A stretch of DNA of 64,000 nucleotides from Marinobacter salinus (GTDB lineage Bacteria > Pseudomonadota > Gammaproteobacteria > Pseudomonadales > Oleiphilaceae). Of the stretch, positions 8,208 through 17,693 are shown piece after piece (the first letter of the stretch is position 1; every line of letters begins with the position of its first letter). Location: the NCBI RefSeq assembly GCF_001854125.1, contig NZ_CP017715.1, forward strand, positions 1,984,001-2,048,000, in the 5' to 3' direction. The notes beneath the pieces were generated by a model. The model saw only the letters and a program-made list of their open reading frames with translations, did not search any database and was not told the origin of the DNA. The translations under genes were made by a program, and so were the position numbers.

Positions 8208-9056
8208 ATGGAGCCCGAAATTCAGATTCAAGGTTTGTCCAAAACGTTCGGCAAAAGCAGCCGCAACGACAAGGCTCTGAAAAATATCGACCTGAGCATC
8301 GAATCTGGCGAGATGGTAGCTCTTATCGGCCCGTCAGGATCCGGCAAGTCGACCCTGCTCCGGCACTTGGCCGGCCTGAGTTGCGGCGACTCGGACAGCG
8401 GTGAGATTCGCGTCCTGGGGCAATCGGTTCAGTGCAATGGGCGGCTCTGCTCCGATGCCCGTAAAATTCGGGCCCGGATCGGCTACATCTTTCAGCAGTT
8501 CAATCTCGTGGGCCGAATGAAGGTAATGACCAACGTGCTTACCGGCACCCTTGGCCGCGTGCCTGGCTGGCGCGGTTGTCTTGGGCTGTTCAATGCCGAG
8601 GAGAGAGCCTTGGCGCTGAAATGTCTGAACCGGGTGGGCATGGACGCCTGGGCGAATCATCGGGCGTCCTGCCTTTCCGGCGGCCAACAACAGCGAGTCG
8701 CCATTGCCCGCACCCTGACCCAGAAAGCCGAAGTCATCCTTGCGGATGAACCCATCGCTTCCCTGGATCCTGAATCTGCCCGCCGGGTCATGGAAATTCT
8801 CTCCGACATCAACAGCGTAGACGGTCGCACCGTGGTGGTTACCCTCCATCAAGTGGATTACGCCCGTGAGTTTTGCCGCCGCGCCGTGGCACTGAAAGCT
8901 GGCGAAGTGGTTTTCGACGGTCCTTCAGAAGAGCTGACCCCCTCACTTCTCGCCAGCATTTACGGCACCACCTCGTTCGATGTCGACGGCGAACCCGTTA
9001 AAAGAAGAAATACCCGCGAGCCCGCTAAAGGGTTTGCGCTGGCACCCGCCAGCTGA
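8208..9056 (+). CDS. phnC: PhnC, phosphonate ABC transporter ATP-binding protein
   Basis: A 282-residue ABC ATPase with Walker [10 protein letters not shown], signature [12 protein letters not shown], Walker [14 protein letters not shown] and the H-loop in TLHQVDYA. It powers phosphonate uptake with PhnD and PhnE. The ATG at 8208 follows a GGGAGG ribosome site; an in-frame TTG at 8181 has none. It is the first gene of the phnCDEFGHIJKLMN run, directly downstream of the Pho box and a PhnF-type site. Confidence 0.95.
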   Translation: MEPEIQIQGLSKTFGKSSRNDKALKNIDLSIESGEMVALIGPSGSGKSTLLRHLAGLSCGDSDSGEIRVLGQSVQCNGRLCSDARKIRARIGYIFQQFNLVGRMKVMTNVLTGTLGRVPGWRGCLGLFNAEERALALKCLNRVGMDAWANHRASCLSGGQQQRVAIARTLTQKAEVILADEPIASLDPESARRVMEILSDINSVDGRTVVVTLHQVDYAREFCRRAVALKAGEVVFDGPSEELTPSLLASIYGTTSFDVDGEPVKRRNTREPAKGFALAPAS

Positions 9057-9111
9057 TTCCGAAACCGTTCATGCACTTTAACCAAGAGCCACAAACCAGA
9101 GGAAAATAAAG

Positions 9112-10122
9112 ATGTTCAAGCAATGGATCAGTCGCCTGGCCCTCGCTGCTGCCGTCACCGTCAGCGCTACCGGCCTTCAGGCGGAAGAACAGAAAACCCT
9201 CAACTTCGGCATCATCTCAACCGAATCTTCCAGCAATCTGAAAAACGTCTGGGACCCCTTCCTTGCAGACATGTCCGAAAAACTGGACATGGAAGTGAAG
9301 GGCTTCTTTGCACCGGATTACGCCGGCATCATCCAGGGCATGCGCTTCGACAAGGTAGACATCGCCTGGTACGGCAACAAGTCTGCCATGGAAGCGGTCG
9401 ATCGTGCCGGTGGTGAAGTTGTTGTGCAGACCGTCGCCGCCGACGGCTCGCCGGGCTACTGGAGCCTGATGATCGTCCACAAGGACAGCACTCACCTGAA
9501 CAGTGTTGAGGATGTTCTGGCCAACGCGAAAGACCTTACCTTCGGTAACGGTGATCCCAATTCCACTTCCGGTTTCCTGGTGCCCAGCTATTACATCTTT
9601 GCGAAAAATGGCGTCAATCCCAAGGAAGCCTTCAAACGCACGCTGAACTCCGGCCATGAAACCAATGCCATGGCAGTTGCCAACAAGCAGGTTGATGTCG
9701 CCACCTTCAACACCGAGAGCATGGAGCGGCTGGAGATCAACTTCCCGGAGAAAGCGAAAAATCTGAAAGTGGTCTGGAAATCTCCGCTGATCCCATCCGA
9801 CCCGATCGTCTGGCGCAAAAACCTGCCTGAGCAAACCAAGCAGAAGGTCTACGACTTCCTGATGACCTACGGCACCACCGGTGACAAGCACGAACTCAAA
9901 GTGCTGGAAGACCTCCAGTGGGCCCCCTTCCGCGCCTCCAGCAACGACCAGCTGATTCCCATTCGTCAGCTGGAGCTGTTCAAGCAGAAAGCCGGGATCG
10001 AGAACGACGAAAACTATTCAGAGCAGGAAAAGGCCCAGAAGCTGGCTGAAATCGAAGCCCAGCTCGCCGGTCTGGAGCGTCGTCTCGCGGCTCTGGACGC
10101 TGCCCGCGAAGAAACCAACTGA
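9112..10122 (+). CDS. phnD: PhnD, phosphonate-binding periplasmic protein
   Basis: A 336-residue solute-binding protein with a Sec signal peptide (about 1-24, ending ATGLQA). The mature part starts [15 protein letters not shown] and carries [14 protein letters not shown], typical of PhnD. The last 30 or so residues form a charged, probably coiled-coil tail ([17 protein letters not shown]), as in E. coli PhnD. It captures phosphonates in the periplasm and delivers them to PhnE. A GAGGAAAA ribosome site precedes the ATG, and a strong hairpin follows the stop codon. Confidence 0.95.
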   Translation: MFKQWISRLALAAAVTVSATGLQAEEQKTLNFGIISTESSSNLKNVWDPFLADMSEKLDMEVKGFFAPDYAGIIQGMRFDKVDIAWYGNKSAMEAVDRAGGEVVVQTVAADGSPGYWSLMIVHKDSTHLNSVEDVLANAKDLTFGNGDPNSTSGFLVPSYYIFAKNGVNPKEAFKRTLNSGHETNAMAVANKQVDVATFNTESMERLEINFPEKAKNLKVVWKSPLIPSDPIVWRKNLPEQTKQKVYDFLMTYGTTGDKHELKVLEDLQWAPFRASSNDQLIPIRQLELFKQKAGIENDENYSEQEKAQKLAEIEAQLAGLERRLAALDAAREETN

Positions 10123-10131
10123 AGAGCCTGG

Positions 10132-10154
10132 TGGCTGGCCTGCAGGGCCAGCCA
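10132..10154 (+). other. Stem-loop after phnD
   Basis: TGGCTGGCC at 10132-10140 and GGCCAGCCA at 10146-10154 form a perfect 9-bp stem with a 5-nt loop, ten bases after the phnD stop. No T-tract follows. Such hairpins behind binding-protein genes often shield the upstream message from 3' exonucleases, raising binding protein above the membrane subunits. Confidence 0.6.
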
Positions 10155-10217
10155 TTCCCGCGCCGGGGCGATCCCGGAAACTCCAGATCAATAACCCAAA
10201 GGCGACGGGCGATTATC

Positions 10218-11027
10218 ATGCATAGCATATCGGCAACACCAACAAATCCCTCTGCCAGTCAAAGCAACCTGATGTCGCGGAACTGGACGAGCCTTCTGGG
10301 CTGGGGCATCGCCTGTGCGATCCTGGCCTGGTCCTGGGGCGGGGCGGAAATGAACCCTGCGGCACTGTTCGCTGATGGCAACAACATGGCGGTGTTCGCC
10401 GCCGATTTTTTTCCGCCCGATTTCCACAACTGGCGACTCTACCTGAGCGAGATGGTAACAACCGTTCAGATCGCCATCTGGGGCACGGTCATGGCCGTGG
10501 TTCTGGCCATTCCCTTCGGCATCATGTCGTCGGAAAACCTGGTGCCCTGGTGGATTTGCCAGCCGGTCCGGAGGCTCATGGATTCATTCCGGGCCATCAA
10601 CGAAATGGTCTTTGCAATGCTGTTTGTGGTGGCCGTGGGCCTGGGCCCCTTTGCTGGGGTAATGGCACTGTTCATCCACACCACCGGGGTTCTGGCCAAA
10701 CTGTTCTCCGAAGCGGTGGAGGCCATTGACCCTGGTCCCGTTGAAGGGGTTCGTGCCACCGGGGCCAGCGGGCTTCAGGAAGTCATTTACGGCGTTATCC
10801 CCCAGGTTCTGCCGCTGTGGATCTCCTATTCACTCTACCGATTCGAGTCCAACGTCCGCTCCGCCACGGTGGTGGGGATGGTCGGCGCAGGCGGTATAGG
10901 TGTGATTCTCTGGGAGAGCATGCGCGGCTTCCAGTTCGCCCAGACCTGCGCAGTGATGATCATCATCATCGCCGTGGTTACCTCGCTGGATATCGCTTCC
11001 CAGTGGATTCGCAAACGCTTCATCTGA
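10218..11027 (+). CDS. phnE: PhnE, phosphonate ABC transporter permease
   Basis: A 269-residue inner-membrane permease with about six hydrophobic segments and an EAA loop around [18 protein letters not shown]. It forms the channel of the PhnCDE importer. The ATG at 10218 was chosen because the in-frame extension back to 10131 is hydrophilic and runs through the phnD hairpin. A UUCG-capped hairpin with a short T run follows the gene. Confidence 0.93.
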   Translation: MHSISATPTNPSASQSNLMSRNWTSLLGWGIACAILAWSWGGAEMNPAALFADGNNMAVFAADFFPPDFHNWRLYLSEMVTTVQIAIWGTVMAVVLAIPFGIMSSENLVPWWICQPVRRLMDSFRAINEMVFAMLFVVAVGLGPFAGVMALFIHTTGVLAKLFSEAVEAIDPGPVEGVRATGASGLQEVIYGVIPQVLPLWISYSLYRFESNVRSATVVGMVGAGGIGVILWESMRGFQFAQTCAVMIIIIAVVTSLDIASQWIRKRFI

Positions 11028-11043
11028 ACCGGCTCATCCGAAT

Positions 11044-11063
11044 TCCCGCTTCGGCGGGATTTT
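11044..11063 (+). terminator. UUCG-loop hairpin between phnE and phnF
   Basis: TCCCGC (11044-11049), loop TTCG (11050-11053), GCGGGA (11054-11059), then TTTT (11060-11063). The C(UUCG)G tetraloop is very stable. The short T run suggests a partial intrinsic terminator separating the transport genes from the lyase genes. Confidence 0.6.
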
Positions 11064-11075
11064 CAATACTCCGGA

Positions 11076-11087
11076 TTGTCTAGACAA
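11076..11087. promoter_or_regulatory. PhnF operator, perfect 12-bp palindrome
   Basis: TTGTCTAGACAA is a perfect palindrome with the GTNTANAC core typical of HutC-subfamily GntR repressors, to which PhnF belongs. It ends 11 bp before the phnF start codon and abuts the ribosome site, so PhnF probably represses its own expression and that of the lyase genes. A near copy lies at the phnC promoter. Confidence 0.7.
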
Positions 11088-11098
11088 GAGGAAAACCG

Positions 11099-11830
11099 AT
11101 GGCCATTTACCAGGAAGTCGCCGAGACGCTGGAACAGGAAATTCGCCGGAATCTGAGTTGCGGAGACTATCTGCCTTCAGAGGCTGAGCTGGCGAAGCGT
11201 TTTTCAATCAATCGCCACACCCTGCGCCGCGCAGTTGACCAGCTGGTTGACGCCGGGATGCTCCTGCGCCAGCGCGGCAAGGGCACACTCGTGGTGGAGC
11301 ATTCCGTGGAATACAACATCGGCGCCCGGGCCCGCTTCAGTGAGTCCCTTAAGGCCATGGGTCACACCTCCTGCGCTGAAGTGATTGGCCGCCGTGTACT
11401 GGTGGCCGACGAGCGTCTTTCGCACTCAAGCGGGATCCCCGCAGGAACACCCATCCTACAGGTGGATACCCTGCGCAGCATGGATGGACGCCCGGTCAAC
11501 CTGATCAGCCACTACCTGCGCCGGGATGCCTTTCCCGGGTTGGAAACCAGTTATGAGGGCGGGTCCCTGCACGCCCACATCGAAAACAACCATGGCGTGA
11601 AACTGCTTCGCCAGCAGGCACTGATTGGCACCACCCTGCCAAGTCAACGCGAAGCAGAGTTACTGCAATACCCCCGGCATATGCCGCTGCTGGTGGTGAA
11701 GTCCAACAATGTCCGAGCCGGCACCGGCGAAGTGCTCGAATACAGCGTTTCCCGGGGCCGCGGCGACAGTTTCGAATTCAGAATTCAGCCCAGCATCACC
11801 GATTTACCCACGGGAGAACCCACCCCATGA
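11099..11830 (+). CDS. phnF: PhnF, GntR/HutC-family repressor of phn genes
   Basis: A 243-residue regulator with an N-terminal GntR winged helix (LPSEAELAKRFSINRHTLRRAVDQL) and a C-terminal UTRA effector domain (about 85-235). PhnF proteins repress phosphonate genes; the ligand is generally uncertain. The start follows AGAGGAAAA. The end overlaps phnG by 4 bp (ATGA), making it the head of the lyase gene block. Two GTNTANAC palindromes nearby are its probable operators. Confidence 0.93.
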   Translation: MAIYQEVAETLEQEIRRNLSCGDYLPSEAELAKRFSINRHTLRRAVDQLVDAGMLLRQRGKGTLVVEHSVEYNIGARARFSESLKAMGHTSCAEVIGRRVLVADERLSHSSGIPAGTPILQVDTLRSMDGRPVNLISHYLRRDAFPGLETSYEGGSLHAHIENNHGVKLLRQQALIGTTLPSQREAELLQYPRHMPLLVVKSNNVRAGTGEVLEYSVSRGRGDSFEFRIQPSITDLPTGEPTP

Positions 11831-12312
11831 CCATCGCGAATACTTTCTCAGAAAGTCCCGAAGCCAATCCGGAGGTCACCGCCCGTCAGCACTGGATGTC
11901 CGTGTTGGCCAGAGCCGATCTGGACGCGCTTGAGTCCTACTGGCAAAACCTGACACAAAAGCCCTCCTACCGCTGCCTGCGCAAGCCGGAAATCGGCCTG
12001 GCCATGGTGCGTGGCCGGGCCGGGGGCGCCGGTGCCCCCTTCAATCTGGGGGAGGTCACCGTCACCCGATGCGTGGTGGAACTGGAGGCCGGCGCCCAGG
12101 GCTTTGGCTATGTAACGGGCCGCAGCCGGCGTCACGCCGAGCTGGCCGCGCTATTCGACGGCCTTATGCAGCAGGACAGCAATCAGCACGGGCCCGCGCT
12201 GATTCAGCCCCTGTACAGGCAGTGGCTGGCACGCCGTGAACAGGTCTCCCGCAAGGCGGCGGCCACCAAAGTCAATTTCATGACCATGGTAAGAGGGGAG
12301 TCAGGCCAGTGA
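11827..12312 (+). CDS. phnG: PhnG, C-P lyase core subunit
   Basis: A 161-residue protein with the PhnG pattern ARQHWMSVLARAD near the N terminus and GEVTVTRCVV followed by GFGYVTGR in the middle. PhnG, H, I and J form the C-P lyase core complex. With PhnI and PhnL it helps attach the phosphonate to the ribose of ATP with loss of adenine. It overlaps phnF and phnH by 4 bp each, so expression is translationally coupled. Confidence 0.93.
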   Translation: MTIANTFSESPEANPEVTARQHWMSVLARADLDALESYWQNLTQKPSYRCLRKPEIGLAMVRGRAGGAGAPFNLGEVTVTRCVVELEAGAQGFGYVTGRSRRHAELAALFDGLMQQDSNQHGPALIQPLYRQWLARREQVSRKAAATKVNFMTMVRGESGQ

Positions 12313-12938
12313 GCGCTCAAAACGAATTTCAGTCTTCGGCAATGCCCACCCTCTCACTGACGGGGCTATGTGCCGGATTCGAGGATCCGGTCCAGCAATC
12401 ACAACAGGTGTTTCGTCACGTACTCACGGCACTTTCGGAGCCGGGGACACTTCAGAATCTGCCAGTAAGCGAGACCCCGGAGGGAGTCCATATCGCCTCC
12501 TACCAGATCTGTCTGGCACTTCTGGACGCTGAAACGCCCCTGTGGATTGGCCCCTCCCTGAAAACCAGTGCCCTGGTCAGCGCACTGCGCTTTCACTGCG
12601 GCTGCCCTGTGGTGGACGAACCCGAGCGGGCGGAATTTGCCCTGACAACACCGGACTTTGATGGCGATTTGAGCATTTTTGCCCAGGGCAGTCATGAATA
12701 CCCCGACCGGTCCACCACGCTGATTGTCCAGGTCGACAGTCTGGATGCGACCATTGACTGGACCCTGAGCGGTCCCGGAATCGATGGCGTTCGAAGGGTA
12801 GGTATTGCCGGGCTGGATCCGCGCTGGCCGGCCATGCTGGCTGACAACCTCAGGCGCTTCCCCTGCGGTGTGGACCTTCTGTTAACCGCGGGAACTGGCC
12901 TGATGGGTCTCCCGCGCACCACCAAAGTGGAGGTATAA
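12309..12938 (+). CDS. phnH: PhnH, C-P lyase core subunit
   Basis: A 209-residue PhnH protein starting at GTG that overlaps the phnG stop (GTGA). It carries the family pattern FRHVLTALSEPGT and, near the end, GPGIDGVRRVGIAGL. PhnH has a PLP-transferase-like fold without PLP and is a structural part of the GHIJ core. It lies two bases before phnI. Confidence 0.92.
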   Translation: MSAQNEFQSSAMPTLSLTGLCAGFEDPVQQSQQVFRHVLTALSEPGTLQNLPVSETPEGVHIASYQICLALLDAETPLWIGPSLKTSALVSALRFHCGCPVVDEPERAEFALTTPDFDGDLSIFAQGSHEYPDRSTTLIVQVDSLDATIDWTLSGPGIDGVRRVGIAGLDPRWPAMLADNLRRFPCGVDLLLTAGTGLMGLPRTTKVEV

Positions 12939-12940
12939 CC

Positions 12941-14068
12941 ATGTACGTTGCTGTCAAAGGCGGTGAGAAAGCCATCGACCAGGCCCACAGCTGGCTGGAT
13001 GAGACCCGTCGCGGCGACACCTCACTGCCGGAACTGACCGTTGCCCAGATCCGGGAACAGATGGCGCTTGCCGTTGACCGGGTCATGACCGAGGGCTCTC
13101 TTTACGATCCGGAGCTTGCGGCACTCGCGCTCAAACAGGCCAGCGGCGACGCGATAGAGGCCATATTCCTTCTGCGGGCCTATCGCACCACCCTGCCCCG
13201 TTTTCTGTCTTCCCTCCCGGTTGAAACCAGCAGAATGGCCATCCGGCGCCGCATTTCGGCGGCCTACAAGGATCTGCCCGGAGGACAGGTGCTGGGTCCG
13301 ACCTACGACTACACCCATCGGCTGCTGGATTTTACCCTGCTGGCCAACGGTGAGCGCCCGGCCACGGAGTCTTCTGAAGAGACCGTGGAAGAGTGCCCTC
13401 GGGTACTGGACTTCCTCAACTACGAGGGTCTGATTGAAAGCCCGTGTCCGAGAAGCGGAGCCGGCAACCCCAGTGATTCAGCGGAGCCCGCCGATCTTAC
13501 ACGGCAGCCACTGGACTACCCTGCCGACCGGGACCTGCGGCTGCAGGCTCTGGCCCGCGGCGATGAAGGCTTCCTGCTGGCCCTGGCCTACTCCACACAG
13601 CGCGGCTACGGCCGCAATCACCCCTTCGCTGGTGAAGTTCGCCAAGGCGAAGTGGCGCTGGAAATAGCCCCGGAAGAGCTCGGCTTTCCCGTCGTCATCG
13701 GTGATGTCCAGGTAACCGAATGCGACATGATCAACCAGTTTATCGGCACTGAGACCGAGGCGCCCCGTTTCACGCGGGGTTACGGCCTCGCCTTTGGCAA
13801 TTCCGAGCGCAAGGCGCTGGCCATGGCACTGGTGGACCGGGCACTGCGGGCGCGGGAACTTGGCGAAGACGTTGTCTCACCAGCCCAGGATGAAGAGTTC
13901 GTGCTTTCCCACTGCGACAACCTGGATTCCTCGGGTTTCGTGTCCCATCTGAAACTCCCCCATTACGTGGATTTCCAGTCGGAGCTGGTATTACTGCGTC
14001 GGCTCCGCAAGGAGTTTGAGGAGCGCAGATCCCGCAACCAGGAACGCCGGGAGGCGAAACACGCATGA
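12941..14068 (+). CDS. phnI: PhnI, C-P lyase core subunit (nucleosidase component)
   Basis: A 375-residue PhnI protein, opening MYVAVKGGEKAIDQAH as typical for the family, with SYSTQRGYGRNHPF-like text at about residues 215-230 (AYSTQRGYGRNHPFAGEVR). In E. coli PhnI has purine nucleosidase activity and, with PhnG, H and L, makes ribose-1-phosphonate triphosphate from ATP. It overlaps phnJ by 4 bp. Confidence 0.95.
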   Translation: MYVAVKGGEKAIDQAHSWLDETRRGDTSLPELTVAQIREQMALAVDRVMTEGSLYDPELAALALKQASGDAIEAIFLLRAYRTTLPRFLSSLPVETSRMAIRRRISAAYKDLPGGQVLGPTYDYTHRLLDFTLLANGERPATESSEETVEECPRVLDFLNYEGLIESPCPRSGAGNPSDSAEPADLTRQPLDYPADRDLRLQALARGDEGFLLALAYSTQRGYGRNHPFAGEVRQGEVALEIAPEELGFPVVIGDVQVTECDMINQFIGTETEAPRFTRGYGLAFGNSERKALAMALVDRALRARELGEDVVSPAQDEEFVLSHCDNLDSSGFVSHLKLPHYVDFQSELVLLRRLRKEFEERRSRNQERREAKHA

Positions 14069-14958
14069 CCGCTGCAACCCTTGAACAGACCAGAGACGCC
14101 CAGACGAACGACACTGGTTATAACTTTGCCTATCTGGACGAGCAGACTAAGCGCATGATCCGCCGTTGCCTGCTGAAAGCCGTGGCCGTGCCCGGTTACC
14201 AGGTTCCGTTCGGTGGCCGGGAGATGCCCCTGCCCTATGGCTGGGGCACCGGCGGCATGCAGGTCACCGCCACGGTGATTGGTCACGATGACGTGCTCAA
14301 GGTCATCGACCAGGGAGCCGACGACACCACCAATGCGGTCAGCATCAGGCGCTTTTTTTCCCGCACCGCCGGCGTTGCCACCACGGAATCAACCGTCGAG
14401 GCCAGCGTCATACAGACCCGTCACCGGATACCGGAAACGCCCCTTACCCCGGGCCAGATTCTGGTCTACCAGGTACCGATTCCCGAGCCACTGCGCTTCA
14501 TCGAGCCCCGGGAAACCGAGACCCGGAAGATGCATGCCCTGCAGGAGTATGGCGTCATGCACGTCAAGCTCTATGAGGACATCGCCCGTTTCGGCCATAT
14601 CGCAACGACCTACGCCTATCCGGTCAAGGTCAACGGCCATTATGTGATGGACCCCTCCCCCATCCCCAAATTCGACAACCCCAAGATGCACGGGAGCCCG
14701 GCACTGCAACTGTTTGGAGCCGGCCGGGAGAAGCGCATCTACGCCATCCCGCCCTTCACCCGGGTTGAGAGCCTGGACTTCGAGGATCACCCCTTCGAAA
14801 TCCAGGGGTGGGACAAGACCTGTGAATTCTGCGGTTCAGACCACTCCTTTCTCGACGAAGTCGTCATCGACGATGAGGGCGGACGCATTTTCATCTGCTC
14901 TGATACCGACTACTGCAACCAGCGCGTCGCATGCGGCGCAAATCGGGAGGCCCTATGA
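14065..14958 (+). CDS. phnJ: PhnJ, radical SAM C-P lyase
   Basis: A 297-residue radical SAM enzyme that cleaves the C-P bond, releasing alkane (methane from methylphosphonate) and the 1,2-cyclic ribose phosphate. The four catalytic and cluster cysteines are Cys253, Cys256, Cys278 and Cys284. Their C-x2-C-x21-C-x5-C spacing equals that of E. coli PhnJ (241, 244, 266, 272). All four are present, so the enzyme should be active. It overlaps both phnI and phnK by 4 bp. Confidence 0.96.
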   Translation: MTAATLEQTRDAQTNDTGYNFAYLDEQTKRMIRRCLLKAVAVPGYQVPFGGREMPLPYGWGTGGMQVTATVIGHDDVLKVIDQGADDTTNAVSIRRFFSRTAGVATTESTVEASVIQTRHRIPETPLTPGQILVYQVPIPEPLRFIEPRETETRKMHALQEYGVMHVKLYEDIARFGHIATTYAYPVKVNGHYVMDPSPIPKFDNPKMHGSPALQLFGAGREKRIYAIPPFTRVESLDFEDHPFEIQGWDKTCEFCGSDHSFLDEVVIDDEGGRIFICSDTDYCNQRVACGANREAL

Positions 14959-15764
14959 CCAGCACCGCAATGGCTGTGACAGATGACGCCCTGGCCGAGC
15001 CAGTACTCAGGGTAAGCGACCTGCGCAAGCTCTATTCACCGGGAAAGGGCGTCGACGGTGTGGACTTTGAGCTCTGGCCCGGCGAAGTACTGGGCATCGT
15101 CGGCGAGTCCGGCTCCGGCAAGACCACACTTTTGCAGTGCCTCTCCGGAATGCTGACGCCGGACTCGGGACAGATCGAGTACACCGGCAAGCAGGGGGAG
15201 AAACTCGACATCTACGGCATATCCGAGAGCCAGCGGCGCCTTCTGCTGCGAACGGACTGGGGCATAGTTCATCAGCATCCCCGGGATGGGCTGAGGATGG
15301 GCGTAAGCGCCGGGGCGAACATTGGAGAGCGCCTGATGGCCACAGGCGAGCGCCACTACGGCACCCTGCGTTCAACGGGAGAGAAATGGCTGCGGGAAGT
15401 GGAGATCGACACCGGCCGCATTGACGACCTGCCGCGCACTTTTTCCGGTGGCATGCAGCAGCGTCTGCAAATTGCCCGCAACCTGGTCACCCAGCCGAGA
15501 CTGGTGTTCATGGATGAACCCACCGGAGGCCTTGACGTTTCAGTCCAGGCACGCCTGCTGGACATGCTGCGCAACCTGGTGGTGGATCTGGGCCTGTCCG
15601 TGGTGCTTGTTACACACGACCTGGCGGTTGCCAGACTGCTGTCGCACCGGCTCATGGTCATGCGTGGCGGCAAGGTGGTTGAGCAGGGTCTGACCGACCA
15701 GATCCTGGATGACCCGCAACACCCCTACAGCCAGCTGTTGGTGTCCTCGGTGCTGACCCCGTGA
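14955..15764 (+). CDS. phnK: PhnK, ABC-type ATPase of the C-P lyase complex
   Basis: A 269-residue ABC protein with Walker A GESGSGKTTLL, signature FSGGMQQRLQIARNL, Walker B LVFMDEPTGGLDVSVQ and an H-loop in VLVTHDL. PhnK docks on the PhnJ subunits of the core complex. The ATG at 14955 overlaps the phnJ stop (ATGA) and follows a GGGAGG site. It resembles dipeptide importer ATPases but has no permease partner here. Confidence 0.94.
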   Translation: MTSTAMAVTDDALAEPVLRVSDLRKLYSPGKGVDGVDFELWPGEVLGIVGESGSGKTTLLQCLSGMLTPDSGQIEYTGKQGEKLDIYGISESQRRLLLRTDWGIVHQHPRDGLRMGVSAGANIGERLMATGERHYGTLRSTGEKWLREVEIDTGRIDDLPRTFSGGMQQRLQIARNLVTQPRLVFMDEPTGGLDVSVQARLLDMLRNLVVDLGLSVVLVTHDLAVARLLSHRLMVMRGGKVVEQGLTDQILDDPQHPYSQLLVSSVLTP

Positions 15765-15795
15765 GGCATCTCCCTGATCGAACTGGAGAATTGCA

Positions 15796-16500
15796 ATGAC
15801 TGTCATGATCCAGGTCACCGACCTGAACAAACGGTTCACCCTTCACAACCAGGGTGGTGTTTCCTACCCGGTGCTGAACGACGTGTCCTTTGATGTAAAC
15901 GCAGGCGAATGCGTGGTGCTGGATGGCCGCTCAGGCTCTGGTAAAAGCACGCTTCTGCGGTCTCTTTATGCCAACTACAAGCCCCAGTCGGGCCAGCTTC
16001 AAGTGCGGCACCAGGGCGAGCTTGTCGATCTGGTGAAGGCCACTCCCAGACAGATCCTGACCATTCGCCGGCAGACGCTGGGTTATGTCAGCCAGTTTCT
16101 GCGGGTGATACCTCGGGTTTCCACCCTGGAAGTGGTGATGGAGCCGTTAAGAGCCCTGGGCACAGACCGGGAAACCTGTCGCGAGAAAGCCGCCGGCCTC
16201 CTGCGCCAGCTGAACATACCGGAAACACTCTGGCACCTGGCACCCTCTACCTTTTCCGGCGGCGAGCAGCAGCGGGTCAATATCGCCCGCGGCTTTATCG
16301 TCGACTACCCCATTCTGTTGCTGGACGAACCCACGGCTTCACTCGATGCGGACAATTCCGCCGTGGTGGTGTCGCTTATCAAGCAGGCGCGGGAACGGGG
16401 CGCAGCCATTGTGGGGATCTTCCACGATGCCGGGCTTCGCGAGCAACTGGCTGACCGCCGGATACCCCTGACCCGTCCCGCAAAGGAGGAAGCAGCATGA
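15796..16500 (+). CDS. phnL: PhnL, ABC-type ATPase of the C-P lyase pathway
   Basis: A 234-residue ABC protein with Walker [17 protein letters not shown], signature [15 protein letters not shown] and Walker [16 protein letters not shown], in the family form of PhnL. It is needed with PhnG, H and I for nucleophilic attack of phosphonate on ATP. It starts 31 bp after phnK behind a TGGAGA site and overlaps phnM by 4 bp. Confidence 0.94.
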   Translation: MTVMIQVTDLNKRFTLHNQGGVSYPVLNDVSFDVNAGECVVLDGRSGSGKSTLLRSLYANYKPQSGQLQVRHQGELVDLVKATPRQILTIRRQTLGYVSQFLRVIPRVSTLEVVMEPLRALGTDRETCREKAAGLLRQLNIPETLWHLAPSTFSGGEQQRVNIARGFIVDYPILLLDEPTASLDADNSAVVVSLIKQARERGAAIVGIFHDAGLREQLADRRIPLTRPAKEEAA

Positions 16501-17684
16501 GCGCCACGGATCTGACCCTGGAACGGCCACGGCTTGAAAGCAGCGAAATGCTGCTGACCAATGCCCGAATCGTTACGGAGAACGAAGTATTTACCGGCAC
16601 ACTAAAGATCGAGAAGGGGCTGATAAGCGCCATGGACCGGGGCAACAGCCGGGCGCCGGGAGCACGGGACTGCCTGGGAGCCTATCTGATTCCGGGGCTC
16701 GTGGAGCTGCATACGGACAACCTGGAAAAGCATTTTTCCCCGCGACCGGGCGTTGTCTGGCCCAGCCATCCAGCCGTGCTGACCCACGATGCCCATATCG
16801 TATCGTCCGGCATAACCACCGTGTTCGACGCCCTCTCCGTGGGTGATGTGATCGACGACAGCAACCGCCTCCACCATCTGCGCACGCTGATCGACGCCCT
16901 GGCCGAAACCCGCAAAGCGGGCATGTTGCGGGCGGATCATCTTCTACATCTGCGCTGTGAGGTCAGTTTTGGCGAAACGCTGCAGCTGTTCGAAAATCTG
17001 GTCGATCACCCGCTCCTGCAGCTTGTCTCGGTGATGGATCACACCCCGGGGCAGCGTCAGTTCGTCCGGGAAGACAAGTACCGTCAGTACTACCAGGGAA
17101 AGCATGGCCTAAACGATTCCGAAATGGATACCTTCACCCACAAACGCAAGGAGTCCGCCCGGCTGCACAGCGACCACAACCGCAAGGCAATAGTCGCCAT
17201 TTGCCAGGCGAGGGGCATCCCCCTTGCCAGCCACGATGACGCCACCCTGGATCATGCTGTGGAGTCTGCAGGATTCGGCATGTGCATCGCGGAGTTTCCC
17301 ACCACGCTGGAAGCGGCAAAAGCTTCCCACGACCTTGGGTTGAGGGTATTGATGGGGGCACCCAATATCGTTCGCGGCGGTTCACACTCCGGCAACATTG
17401 CAGCCGCCGAGCTGGCCTCCGCGGGGGTGCTCGACATTCTTTCTTCGGACTATTACCCCGCCAGCATGCTGGATGCCGCTTTCCGCCTCGCCAGCATGGA
17501 AGACAACAGCTATGACCTGGCGCGAGCCATCGCCACGGTCACCACAACCCCCGCACGGTGCGCCAATCTTCATGACCGGGGCGTCCTCGAGCCGGGCAAA
17601 CGGGCGGATCTGGTGTTGGTGGAGCCCAGAGGTCAGTTGCCGGTCATTCACAATGTGTGGCGAAATGGCGAACGGGTTTACTAG
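16497..17684 (+). CDS. phnM: PhnM, RPnTP pyrophosphohydrolase
   Basis: A 395-residue amidohydrolase-fold enzyme. The metal motif is [13 protein letters not shown], with later histidines in RLHSDHN and [10 protein letters not shown] and the family text [10 protein letters not shown]. PhnM removes pyrophosphate from ribose-1-phosphonate 5-triphosphate to give the PhnJ substrate. About 15 extra residues precede the usual amidohydrolase start, so a downstream start at about residue 18 (MLLTNARIV) is possible. The chosen ATG overlaps phnL (ATGA). Confidence 0.94.
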   Translation: MSATDLTLERPRLESSEMLLTNARIVTENEVFTGTLKIEKGLISAMDRGNSRAPGARDCLGAYLIPGLVELHTDNLEKHFSPRPGVVWPSHPAVLTHDAHIVSSGITTVFDALSVGDVIDDSNRLHHLRTLIDALAETRKAGMLRADHLLHLRCEVSFGETLQLFENLVDHPLLQLVSVMDHTPGQRQFVREDKYRQYYQGKHGLNDSEMDTFTHKRKESARLHSDHNRKAIVAICQARGIPLASHDDATLDHAVESAGFGMCIAEFPTTLEAAKASHDLGLRVLMGAPNIVRGGSHSGNIAAAELASAGVLDILSSDYYPASMLDAAFRLASMEDNSYDLARAIATVTTTPARCANLHDRGVLEPGKRADLVLVEPRGQLPVIHNVWRNGERVY

Positions 17685-17693
17685 GGGGCTAAA

